A DNA stretch of 64,000 nt from Taklimakanibacter sp049323275 (GTDB lineage Bacteria; Pseudomonadota; Alphaproteobacteria; Rhizobiales; Aestuariivirgaceae), in the NCBI GenBank assembly GCA_049323275.1, contig JBMOOM010000016.1, forward strand, positions 106,652-170,651. Reading direction: 5' to 3'. The position numbers and the translations under genes were made by a program. Numbering within the stretch: position 1 is the stretch's first letter; every line of letters starts with the position of its first letter. Shown piece after piece: positions 1 through 7,493 of the stretch. The notes under the pieces were generated by a model that worked only from the letters and a program-made list of their open reading frames with translations, was not told the origin of the DNA and did not search any database.

Positions 1-339
1 TACTTCCAGGATTTCGTGAAGCCGCAGAAGAAATACCGCCAGGCCACGGCGGACGAGCGTCAGGCGCTGGAGGATCTCTCCGCGGCGCTCGCCGGCTTGC
101 CCAAGGAGGCGACGCCGGAAGAGATCCAGCAGGCTGTCTATGATGTCGGCCGCCGCGATCCCTACAAGACGGTGCAGAAGGACGGCTCGACCGGCGTGTC
201 GCTCGCCTGGTTCAATACCCTCTATCAGGTGCTGCTCGGCGAGGAGAAAGGCCCGCGCTTCGGGTCCTTCGCGGCCTTGTACGGCCTCGATAATACGCGG
301 GCGCTGATCGGCAAGGCGCTGAAAGGCGAGCTTGGCTGA
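1..339 (+). CDS. lysK: Lysyl-tRNA synthetase, class I (C-terminal part)
   Basis: The reading frame is open from the first base, so this is the 3' end of a longer gene; 112 codons are visible before TGA. The end of the protein carries the block VLLGEEKGPRFGSF followed by ALYGLDNTRALI, which I recognise as the tail of the archaeal-type class I lysyl-tRNA synthetase that alphaproteobacteria use in place of the class II enzyme. The enzyme charges tRNA-Lys in the cytoplasm. The catalytic HIGH and KMSKS motifs lie outside the window, so the identification rests on the tail alone. A short gene follows after 21 bases. Confidence 0.85.
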   Translation, partial: YFQDFVKPQKKYRQATADERQALEDLSAALAGLPKEATPEEIQQAVYDVGRRDPYKTVQKDGSTGVSLAWFNTLYQVLLGEEKGPRFGSFAALYGLDNTRALIGKALKGELG

Positions 340-360
340 GATTGGCTCAGGAGAATTCCG

Positions 361-510
361 ATGCCGACAGTTGAAGAGTTGCAGAAGAAGCTGGACGATC
401 AGGCCAGGGCCATCGAAGCCCTGGCACTGAGAGTCCGGCAGCTCGAGGACTTCGTGGTCTCCGCCAACGCCGTGAATATTCTGAAGAACAATCTGCCGCC
501 GCGGCGATAG
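361..510 (+). CDS. Small coiled-coil protein, 49 aa
   Basis: ATG is preceded by AGGAG at a good distance and the frame runs 49 codons to TAG. The product starts MPTVEELQKKLDDQ and is mostly one predicted amphipathic helix with heptad-like leucine, isoleucine and valine spacing (residues 5-33), then a short polar tail ending PPRR. There is no signal peptide or membrane segment. It sits 21 bases after lysK and is probably co-transcribed with it. I do not recognise the family. The ribosome site and the clean helix pattern favour a real gene, perhaps forming a homodimeric coiled coil. Confidence 0.6.
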   Translation: MPTVEELQKKLDDQARAIEALALRVRQLEDFVVSANAVNILKNNLPPRR

Positions 511-515
511 GGCGC

Positions 516-1382
516 CTAGCCGCCTTCGCGGTCGAAGGCGCGCATCATGAAGATGATGACGCCGAGCCAGCTACCATAGGCGATCATCCGGATGAAGCCG
601 ATGGCGATCAGATGCAGGTCGTCCGCTGCATAGCAGGCTGCCTTCATGAGGCATTTCTTGCGCGTCAGATAGGCGGGTTCCGGGGCGAATTCGAACCAGC
701 CGAGGAATAAAGCAAACCCGACGAGTATGCCAAAGGGTACGAGGATATACAGCATCACGATGGGTGAAGAGGCGAACTTGCTGGTACGCATTCTTTCTTG
801 AAGGCGCTGCATGGCCCGCGCTTCTTCGCGTGGCATGCAGAGGATGTAGGGTGCATAAGCGAGGAAGGCGATCGCGCCGGCGGTGAGGAAAAGTGTCGTC
901 ACCGTCTGTACCTTGTAGAGGACTTCCGCCGCGAGCGGCGGCGTCATTTGCGTCGCGTATTTTCCGACCAGCGGAAAGATCTCATTGCCCCCTGCCGCGA
1001 TCTGCTTTGTGACGTGCAGGAACAAGGGGTTCTGCGGCGTCGCATAAGTCGCCGCCACGGCGAGGAGTTCGGCAACGACGAGCACGCCGAGGACAATGGC
1101 GAAGACAGCCGGCCTATAGCGTTTGAGATAAGGACCTCTCCGTTGCAACTCCGCGTATTTCTGTATCTCCGGATCGCCCTTCACCTGTAGATGGCCGACG
1201 AAGCCGATGAAAGCGAGCATGAGCAGGGCGCCGATCCACAACATGCGCATGCCCGACGAGGTCGAGTTGACGGCGAAAACCGGAAATGCCGCCAGGAAAG
1301 CGACCGCAACGCCCATTACAAGTTTTGGTGTGAGCGCATTTCCATTGTCATCCGGCATGACGCACTTGGTCTCGGCACCCAT
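516..1382 (-). CDS. Predicted six-helix inner-membrane protein
   Basis: The 288-residue product has about six hydrophobic segments (near residues 20-38, 47-65, 91-113, 160-182, 207-229 and 258-281). A basic, charged stretch lies at 183-206 between segments four and five. Two cysteines (244 and 250) lie in the last loop. No enzymatic motif or transporter signature is visible and I do not recognise the family. The start has GAGGG a few bases upstream; a second ATG eight codons in is possible. It converges on the 49-codon gene, leaving five bases between the stop codons. Confidence 0.7.
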   Translation of the reverse strand: MGAETKCVMPDDNGNALTPKLVMGVAVAFLAAFPVFAVNSTSSGMRMLWIGALLMLAFIGFVGHLQVKGDPEIQKYAELQRRGPYLKRYRPAVFAIVLGVLVVAELLAVAATYATPQNPLFLHVTKQIAAGGNEIFPLVGKYATQMTPPLAAEVLYKVQTVTTLFLTAGAIAFLAYAPYILCMPREEARAMQRLQERMRTSKFASSPIVMLYILVPFGILVGFALFLGWFEFAPEPAYLTRKKCLMKAACYAADDLHLIAIGFIRMIAYGSWLGVIIFMMRAFDREGG

Positions 1383-1443
1383 GTCCCTCGGTTAGAGGAA
1401 ATATGTGCCGGCCCGTCGGACATTGTAAGAGGGCTGGCTCGGA

Positions 1444-2373
1444 CTATTTGTCGTGGCCCTTGCCGTTATTGCTCGTGCCGCCGCTGCTGTGAGGCCCGCC
1501 ATGACCTTTGCCGGGATTGTGAGATTCGCTCGGGCTACCATCATCGGCTTCGCCGCCATTGCCGAAGCCCTTGTTGGACCTTCCCGACTGGCCTGGAGTC
1601 TCCCCGGGCGATCCGGGTGGATCAGGCGTGTCCGGTGTGTCCGGGGCGGCTGCCGCCGCCGCGGCTTTCACATTGGGCGAGATCGCTTTGATATTGGGCG
1701 TGCGCTGCACCGCGCGGCTGAAGCAGTTGCGCGTGCCCTGCCGGAATTTCGAATTGAGCCGGCTCTGATTGACGACGAGCGGGAAGGCCTCGCCGATATT
1801 GAGGCCCTTGTCGATGCCGGCGCTCAAGGCCTGCGGATCGCTGATCTTGCCGCCGCTGGCGACGAGATAGTCGCAGCTGCTGCGCAGCGTCTTGCAATTG
1901 CCGCCCCGGCAGAAGCTGACGGCGCCGCGAAACAGGAGGATATAGACGCGGCCGTTCCTGATGGTGAAGTCGAAGGCGGTGCCGCGGATGCCGATCGTGC
2001 CATAGGGCGTATTGATCTTGTGGCCGGAAAAAGCGCCGCTGATATAGCGGAAGGCGCCCTTCGACGCCTGGATGCTCGCCTGCTGGATCGACTTGCCGCC
2101 CTTGTAGATGGATTTGTCGATGGTCACCGTGGCGGACGGCCCGATGGCGAGCCGGGCCCCGTCATTGAAAATGAACGCGCCGATGCCGGTGGCGTTCGAC
2201 TTCACGATGTCGTTGAAAAAGACCGGTGACGATTTCTCCAGCACGCGACCGCTGGCGCTGACCGTTGTCGAGGCCTGCACGGTGTTGCCGATGGGCGAAG
2301 CCGCTTTTGCCGGGCCGATGACTGCGATGACAACGCCGGACAGCGCAGCCATAAACAGGCGCCAGTTACGCAT
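1444..2373 (-). CDS. FecR-domain secreted protein with low-complexity tail
   Basis: A signal peptide (residues 1 to about 24, ending near PAKAASP) leads into a FecR-type beta domain (about 50-150), recognisable by the blocks GARLAIGPSATVTID and GTIGIRGTAFDFTI. In this family the domain is typically exported and is thought to sense or scaffold at the periplasm or surface. Four cysteines lie between about 155 and 218. The last 65 residues are rich in Pro, Gly, Asp, Ser and His and look disordered. No sigma or anti-sigma partner is adjacent, so a FecI/FecR signalling role is not supported. GGAGAGG lies just before the ATG. Confidence 0.8.
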   Translation of the reverse strand: MRNWRLFMAALSGVVIAVIGPAKAASPIGNTVQASTTVSASGRVLEKSSPVFFNDIVKSNATGIGAFIFNDGARLAIGPSATVTIDKSIYKGGKSIQQASIQASKGAFRYISGAFSGHKINTPYGTIGIRGTAFDFTIRNGRVYILLFRGAVSFCRGGNCKTLRSSCDYLVASGGKISDPQALSAGIDKGLNIGEAFPLVVNQSRLNSKFRQGTRNCFSRAVQRTPNIKAISPNVKAAAAAAAPDTPDTPDPPGSPGETPGQSGRSNKGFGNGGEADDGSPSESHNPGKGHGGPHSSGGTSNNGKGHDK

Positions 2374-2507
2374 GACACCTCTCCGATCTGGGCTTCCGCC
2401 CGTGCCCTCGGACTTTTAACCTTAGGTTAACTATAAAGACATGTCAAATAACAGATGTCGATCGGCATCCCTGCCTCCGACTTCGAGCGTTCATGGGCCA
2501 TTGCGCC

Positions 2508-3143
2508 CTACTGGCTCGCCCAGATGATGCGGGCGATCCAGTCGATGTCCTTCATCTCGATGCTGCGGACTTCTTCGGCCGGATTGAAGGAGGCGAGCTC
2601 CACCGTCTTGGCCGACTGGCGGTGGAGGATGCGTGCCATCACCTCGCCATTCGTCATGCGCACGAGCACCCGGTCGCCCTTGCGGATCGACGTCGAGGGC
2701 GAGACGATGACGATGTCGCCTTCGCGATAGACGGGCAGGAGGCCTTCGCCCTGGATCTCGACGGCATAGGCGTTCTGGTCGATGACGCCCGGCGCCTCGA
2801 TCTCGTCCCAGGATGTGCCGGTCGGAAAGCCCGAATCGTCGAAGAAGCCGGGTTTGCCGGCTTGCGAATAGGCGATGAGCGGAATCTGCCGCCGCTTCGG
2901 CGGTTGGCCCTTGCGGCCGCTTAGAAGATCGCTGAACTCCTCGATCGAGGCGCCGGAGGCTTCCAGCACGCGCGCGATGCTTTCGGTGGTGGGCCAGCGC
3001 GGCCGCCCGTCCGGCCCGTGCCGCTTCGAAGGATTGAAAGACGTGGGATCGAGACCGGCCTTCTTGGCAAGACCCGAGGCCGAGAACCCGTAGCGCTCGG
3101 CGATGACATCGATGGCGGTCCAGACTTGCTTATGCGTGAACAT
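2508..3143 (-). CDS. HTH regulator with a degenerate S24 (LexA-like) domain
   Basis: This 211-residue protein has an N-terminal helix-turn-helix (about 5-70, with the Xre-like block SASGLAKKAGLDPTSFN) and a C-terminal LexA/CI-like fold (about 88-211). The Ala-Gly pair where such proteins self-cleave is present at 95-96 (QAGKPGF). The catalytic serine of the usual G-D-S-M motif is glycine 134 (QGEGLLP), and the usual lysine is alanine 170 (GEVMARIL). Both residues of the Ser-Lys dyad therefore appear lost and self-cleavage is unlikely. The ATG at 3143 is chosen over an earlier in-frame start because GAGGAG precedes it. No phage genes are nearby. Confidence 0.85.
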   Translation of the reverse strand: MFTHKQVWTAIDVIAERYGFSASGLAKKAGLDPTSFNPSKRHGPDGRPRWPTTESIARVLEASGASIEEFSDLLSGRKGQPPKRRQIPLIAYSQAGKPGFFDDSGFPTGTSWDEIEAPGVIDQNAYAVEIQGEGLLPVYREGDIVIVSPSTSIRKGDRVLVRMTNGEVMARILHRQSAKTVELASFNPAEEVRSIEMKDIDWIARIIWASQ

Positions 3144-3314
3144 GCCGCGCTCCTCGACAATACTTAGGGCGTCCGGTGTGGTTCTGTGTTTTCGCAATTA
3201 TAGGAATAATACCTTAAGTAAGCCGCTTTGTCGAGTCTCGCCAAAAAGGCGCGTACGCCATGGGTTCCGGAGGCGCTTTTTATGGTCTATGGCTCGGCCG
3301 GTTGAGGAGTGTTT

Positions 3315-3659
3315 ATGGCGACGATCTACAAGATTCTGGGCCGCGACGAATGGGAAAAGGCCTTAGGGCAGGGCGTTTTCGAAGGCTCGGCGGTCGACCG
3401 GCGGGACGGCTTCATCCATTTTTCCGCCGCCCATCAGCTGCGCGAGACGGTGCGCCGGCATTTTTCCGGGCGCTCCGACCTCATCCTCGCCGCGGTCGAC
3501 GCGCAGACGCTCGGATCTGAGCTCAAATGGGAAGAATCTCGGGGCGGCGACCTCTTCCCGCATCTATATGCGCCGCTTGCCGTCGCCCATATACGCCATG
3601 CCGCCCCCTTGCCTTGGACCGGCGACGGGCATGAATTCCCCGCGGACATTCCCGCATGA
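3315..3659 (+). CDS. DUF952 family protein
   Basis: The 114-residue soluble protein matches the DUF952 family, short proteins of unknown biochemical role with an ADP-ribosyltransferase-like fold. Visible hallmarks are IYKIL near the start, DGFIHFS around residue 35, and an ending with FPHLYAPL. The ATG at 3315 is preferred over an upstream GTG because GAGGAG lies five bases before it. The stop overlaps the start of pyrD by four bases (ATGA), so the two are translationally coupled. The coupling is often seen in alphaproteobacteria but says nothing clear about function. Confidence 0.85.
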   Translation: MATIYKILGRDEWEKALGQGVFEGSAVDRRDGFIHFSAAHQLRETVRRHFSGRSDLILAAVDAQTLGSELKWEESRGGDLFPHLYAPLAVAHIRHAAPLPWTGDGHEFPADIPA

Positions 3660-4735
3660 GCCTCGCCCGCGGGAGTTTTCCGCTCATCCGCCCGCTGCTG
3701 CATGCCTTCGATGCCGAAACGGCGCATCGCCTCACCATCGCCGCGCTGAAGCTGGCGCCCGCGGCGCGGCCAGCCACTTTCGCGCCCGAGCTCGCCACGA
3801 AGCTTTTCGGACTCGACTTCGCGCATCCCCTGGGCCTCGCCGCCGGCTTCGACAAGAACGGCGAGGTGCCGGACGCCATGCTGGCGGAAGGCTTGAGCTT
3901 CGTCGAAGTGGGCACGGTGACGCCCTTGCCGCAGCAGGGCAATCCGCGCCCACGCCTCTTCCGGCTGAGCGAGGACCAGGGGGTCATCAACCGCATGGGC
4001 TTCAACAACGAAGGCCACGCCGCGCTCCGCCGCCGTCTCGAGGCGCGCCGCGCCAGAGGCGGCATCGTCGGCGTCAATATCGGCGCCAACAAGGATGCGG
4101 CCGACCGCATCGGCGATTATGTGAAGGGTCTCGAGGCCTTCCGCGATCTGGCGAGCTATCTGACGGTGAACATCTCCTCGCCCAACACGCCGGGCCTGCG
4201 CAATCTCCAGTCCAGGGCCGAGCTCGAAACGCTGCTCGGCCGGCTGAATGAAGCGCGGGCGCGCAGGACCGCGCCGCCGCTCCTCGTCAAGATCGCACCC
4301 GATCTCGCCGAGGCGGATCTCGACGATATCACGCCGGTTTTCCTGGCCGGAAAGGTGGACGGCGTCATCGTCTCCAACACGACGATCGGCCGGCCGCATC
4401 TGCGCTCGCCGCATGGGCGCGAAACCGGCGGATTGTCCGGCAAGCCGCTCTTCGATCTGTCGACCTTCATGCTGGCGCAGCTTCGTCAGCGGCTCGAAGG
4501 CCGCATTCCGCTGATCGGCGCCGGCGGCATCGACAGCGCCGATGCCGCTTTCGCCAAGATCGCGGCGGGCGCAAATCTTCTGCAGCTTTATTCGGCGCTG
4601 GTCTTCCAGGGACCGGCGCTCATCGCCGCGATCGTCGAAGGGCTCACGGCGAAATGCCGGGCCTCGGGCCTCGCGAGCATCGCCGGGGCGGTGGGGAGCC
4701 AGGCCCGCTTCTACCAGAAGCGGCCGGGAATATAG
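3656..4735 (+). CDS. pyrD: Dihydroorotate dehydrogenase (quinone), class 2
   Basis: This enzyme oxidises dihydroorotate to orotate in pyrimidine synthesis and passes electrons to membrane quinone. The 359 residues are the normal class 2 length and include the N-terminal amphipathic region that reaches the membrane. FMN-barrel motifs are clear: AAGFDKNGEV, NISSPNTPGLR (holding the class 2 catalytic serine), VKIAPDL, SNTTI, and GAGGI with NLLQLYSALVFQG for phosphate binding. It starts inside the stop of the DUF952 gene. Its last 25 bases overlap the convergent solute-binding-protein gene. Confidence 0.97.
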   Translation: MSLARGSFPLIRPLLHAFDAETAHRLTIAALKLAPAARPATFAPELATKLFGLDFAHPLGLAAGFDKNGEVPDAMLAEGLSFVEVGTVTPLPQQGNPRPRLFRLSEDQGVINRMGFNNEGHAALRRRLEARRARGGIVGVNIGANKDAADRIGDYVKGLEAFRDLASYLTVNISSPNTPGLRNLQSRAELETLLGRLNEARARRTAPPLLVKIAPDLAEADLDDITPVFLAGKVDGVIVSNTTIGRPHLRSPHGRETGGLSGKPLFDLSTFMLAQLRQRLEGRIPLIGAGGIDSADAAFAKIAAGANLLQLYSALVFQGPALIAAIVEGLTAKCRASGLASIAGAVGSQARFYQKRPGI

Positions 4736-5601
4736 CGCCCGAAGATGCGGGCATAGCTGCCCGATTCCTGCAGCTGGTCGAGCGCATAGTCGAAGGCCTG
4801 GCGCAATTCGTCGTCGCCGCGCCGCACCAGGAAGACATAGGGCCGGCTGAACAGCGCGTCGTCGTAATAGGCGCCTTCGATATATTTGCAGCAGTTCTGC
4901 GAGGCCTCGCCGCGCATCCAGTAGACGAGCTGCAGCCCGTCGCCGAACAGGAGCTCGACCTTGGCGCCGCGCAGCGCGTCCTCGGCCTCGCCCAGCGTCG
5001 GGAAGGGCACGATCTCCGCATCGGCGAAATTGCGCTTGAGCCAAGCCTCGTAGCCGCTGCCGGCGACGACGGCGATACGTTTGCCGTCGAGCTCGTCGGG
5101 CGTGATCGTCTTGAGCTCATTGTCCTTGCGCGCCACGAAGCGGCCGATGGCGCGGTAGATCGGGCGCGTCGGCTGGAACTGGCTGAGCGTCTTGTCGTCG
5201 AGCCTGAGGCCGGCCACCACGCCGCCGCTGTTGGCGGGACCGCCCGCGAGCTTCTCCCAGGGCATGAGCACGATGCTGCATTTGGTGCGCAATTCGGCGC
5301 ACACCGCTTCCGCCGTCTCGACCGCGATGCCCTTGGCCTCGCCCGCCGCGCCCGAATAGCTGAAGGGCGCGAAATCATCGTCGACCATGACGATCACCTG
5401 CTCGCGCGTGAAGGAGGCGGGCTTGCCGGCGAGATCGATATGCCGGAAGCGCGGCAGAGGCGGCGTCTCCTCGGTCGTGCTCGCCGTGGTGGCGGCCTGC
5501 TCCTGCGCCCATACGGAAACCGGCCCCGCCAGGCTTGCGGCGAAGAGGAGAACGAGGAATGCGGTCTTGGTCGCAAGCGAATCCCGGGCCATCGCGCTCA
5601 C
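4711..5601 (-). CDS. Periplasmic solute-binding protein, family 3-like
   Basis: A signal peptide (ALA-rich, ending near VSVWAQE) precedes a substrate-binding fold of the family 3 type: DDDFAPFSYSG, GIAVETAEAVCAEL, LDGKRIAVVAGSGYE and the closing VRRGDDELRQAFDYALDQLQ are typical. A Cys-Cys pair (QNCCKYI) lies in the second lobe. No permease or ATPase gene is adjacent, so it may be an orphan receptor or a sensor rather than part of a transporter. The GTG at 5601 is chosen because GGGAG lies about nine bases upstream; an ATG nine bases later is the alternative. It is the last gene of a leftward set. Confidence 0.8.
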   Translation of the reverse strand: MSAMARDSLATKTAFLVLLFAASLAGPVSVWAQEQAATTASTTEETPPLPRFRHIDLAGKPASFTREQVIVMVDDDFAPFSYSGAAGEAKGIAVETAEAVCAELRTKCSIVLMPWEKLAGGPANSGGVVAGLRLDDKTLSQFQPTRPIYRAIGRFVARKDNELKTITPDELDGKRIAVVAGSGYEAWLKRNFADAEIVPFPTLGEAEDALRGAKVELLFGDGLQLVYWMRGEASQNCCKYIEGAYYDDALFSRPYVFLVRRGDDELRQAFDYALDQLQESGSYARIFGRYIPGRFW

Positions 5602-5635
5602 ACCTACAACCTCCCTGCGGCAAAAAAAAGCCGCG

Positions 5636-6577
5636 TCAGACACTCAACAGCTGCTCGATGAACCCGCTGAGGGCGCGGCGATAGCGGCCCGCATCCTGGT
5701 GCCAGGACTGCAGGTGGCCCGCATCAGTCCGGATGAAGGTGGTGGGACCGTGGCGTGTGGAAAAAACCGCATCGCTGATGCTCATCGGCACCAGCCGGTC
5801 GCCGGCGCCATGGGCGATGAAGAGGGGGCCGGGAAAGGCCGCCACGGCGGCGACGCTGTTGGCGTCGGTCAGCGGCACCGTCAGCTGCAGCGCCAGGAAG
5901 CTGTGGACCACCGGCTCGATGGCGGCCGGCAGCGGGAAGCCGAACTGGCTGATCAGGTTGCGGATGATGGCCCGGCTGTCGAGGGCGGGTGAATCGAGCA
6001 CCAGCGCCACGATGCTTTTCGCCTGCTCGGAATGCATGAGGAACTGCCCGACGATGGCGCCCCCCATCGATTCGCCCACCAGGATGATCCGTGTGATGCC
6101 GCGCTGGCGCAGGAAGCTCACCGCGGCGTCGAGATCCCGCCACTCGGTGAGGCCGAAGGCATATTGCCGCTCGAGCGACAAGGGGGCGTCGGCATCGTTG
6201 CGGTAGGTGATGAGCAGGACCGGAATGCCGGCCTTGTGCAGCACGGAGAGGTGGCGGTAGCCGTTCTCGCGCAGGCCCGCTATGCCATGGACATAGATGG
6301 CGGCGATATTGGCGGCCCCGCCGGCCGGCACCAGCCAGGCCGGCGCCAGGCCGAGCTCGGTTGCGATCTTCACTTCCTCGAAGGAATAGCCGAAGGCCGA
6401 ATGCGGGTCGCCGCGGAAGCCGATGGCGAAGGGGTTGAGCACCGGGTGCTTGGGCCGCTCCGTCTGAGCCACCGTCAGGAGATCGCGGGCATTATGCGCG
6501 ATGATCCAGCCGCTGCCGGCGATATAGGCGAGGAAGATCGCGGCGAGGACCGATATGAGGGTGACGAATTTCTTCAC
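5636..6577 (-). CDS. Membrane-anchored alpha/beta hydrolase
   Basis: The 313-residue product starts with one hydrophobic helix (about 3-27), then an alpha/beta-hydrolase domain. Visible elements are the oxyanion-region IYVHGIAGLRENGYRH, the nucleophile elbow VGESMGG (Ser in G-x-S-x-G), an acid near GAGDRLVP and the late histidine in TDAGHLQSW. The topology suggests a domain outside the cytoplasm tethered to the inner membrane. The substrate is unknown; related proteins are usually called serine aminopeptidase-like or BAAT-like hydrolases. The GTG at 6577 begins the sequence KKFVTLIS; the longer frame upstream is antisense to other coding DNA. The upstream gene ends 22 bases away. Confidence 0.8.
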   Translation of the reverse strand: MKKFVTLISVLAAIFLAYIAGSGWIIAHNARDLLTVAQTERPKHPVLNPFAIGFRGDPHSAFGYSFEEVKIATELGLAPAWLVPAGGAANIAAIYVHGIAGLRENGYRHLSVLHKAGIPVLLITYRNDADAPLSLERQYAFGLTEWRDLDAAVSFLRQRGITRIILVGESMGGAIVGQFLMHSEQAKSIVALVLDSPALDSRAIIRNLISQFGFPLPAAIEPVVHSFLALQLTVPLTDANSVAAVAAFPGPLFIAHGAGDRLVPMSISDAVFSTRHGPTTFIRTDAGHLQSWHQDAGRYRRALSGFIEQLLSV

Positions 6578-6599
6578 GACCGCCGCCGTCGGGCTTGCG

Positions 6600-7373
6600 T
6601 CACATGCGGGCGAGGAGCAGCACCTCGCCGCCTTGTGCGTCGAGCAGATAGAGCTTGCCGCGCCGATCGTCGATCCGCCACTTCCGCGTGTCGCCGAGCG
6701 CTTCGAGGAACTTCGCTTCCTGGTCCATGGCGGCGGGCACGCAGGCCATCTTGGTCGAGGCCACGGGGCCGAAGCGAACGCGGTTGCCTGAGATCTCGGC
6801 CCTGCCGCTGATCCGGTTGCAGCCGCCGCTGCCCGAGACCCGGCCATCGCGGCCGATCTCGAGCACCGTCTGCAGATTGTCGATCACGCCGCGCCGGCGG
6901 ATCGATTCGGCCAGCCATTTGCCGCGCGGGTCGCCGGCCTCGTCGCCGCCGCCGGACGCGCGCTCGACCTTGATGTCCGTCTCGTCGCGGCCGCCGGAGA
7001 AGACCGTATGGCGGGTGGTCGAGATGAACCACAGTTTGCCGTCGACGGTGATCCGGGCCTGCAGCGCATAGGAGCGGTTGCGACGGATGTCCTTCTCGTC
7101 ATAACGCAGCCGGTACGGGATGGGCATGCGGTGGCGCGTCTTGACGCGGGTGACGGCCAGGGTTTTCGACGGCGCGTCGGCGAGCGAGACGTCGAGGAGG
7201 CGCACTTCCAGCACCGCATGCGGCGGCAGGGCGATCCGTTCGCGATAGGAAACGCTGCCGGTGAGCCGCCTGGTGGCGGCGAAGGCCGTTGAGGCCGGCA
7301 GGAGGCTGCCCAGCACGGCGAGCCCGATGAGCTGGCGCCGCGAGACAGGGGTAACGGACTTCCGGTCGCTCAT
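6600..7373 (-). CDS. Secreted YbaY-type plus META-domain protein
   Basis: The 257-residue protein has an N-terminal export signal with a twin-arginine-like SRRQLIGLA. It is followed by a YbaY-type beta-sandwich (about 35-145; YRERIALPPHAVLEVRLLDVS) and a META/HslJ domain (about 150-257; SGSGGCNRISG with the conserved Gly-Cys-Asn, then KMAC before the final strands). These two periplasmic folds often occur together in proteins annotated as lipoproteins or heat-shock-associated, with no assigned reaction. AAGGAGAG precedes the ATG at 7373. It is first in a leftward set with the alpha/beta hydrolase and the solute-binding protein. Confidence 0.85.
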   Translation of the reverse strand: MSDRKSVTPVSRRQLIGLAVLGSLLPASTAFAATRRLTGSVSYRERIALPPHAVLEVRLLDVSLADAPSKTLAVTRVKTRHRMPIPYRLRYDEKDIRRNRSYALQARITVDGKLWFISTTRHTVFSGGRDETDIKVERASGGGDEAGDPRGKWLAESIRRRGVIDNLQTVLEIGRDGRVSGSGGCNRISGRAEISGNRVRFGPVASTKMACVPAAMDQEAKFLEALGDTRKWRIDDRRGKLYLLDAQGGEVLLLARM

Positions 7374-7493
7374 GCCTCTCTCCTTCTCATTCTTCCTATA
7401 CAGCAAAATAAGGTGGGAAGGTGGCCGGGTGAATTCTGTTGCAATTGTCGCCAATTGCGCCAAGCTCCGCGCCAGATCACGGGACGGCGGACA

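Noticed and set aside
1444..2373. Anti-sigma factor FecR of an iron-uptake system
   Set aside because: No FecI-type sigma factor or TonB receptor is adjacent. The protein has a cleavable signal and a low-complexity tail in place of a cytoplasmic anti-sigma part.
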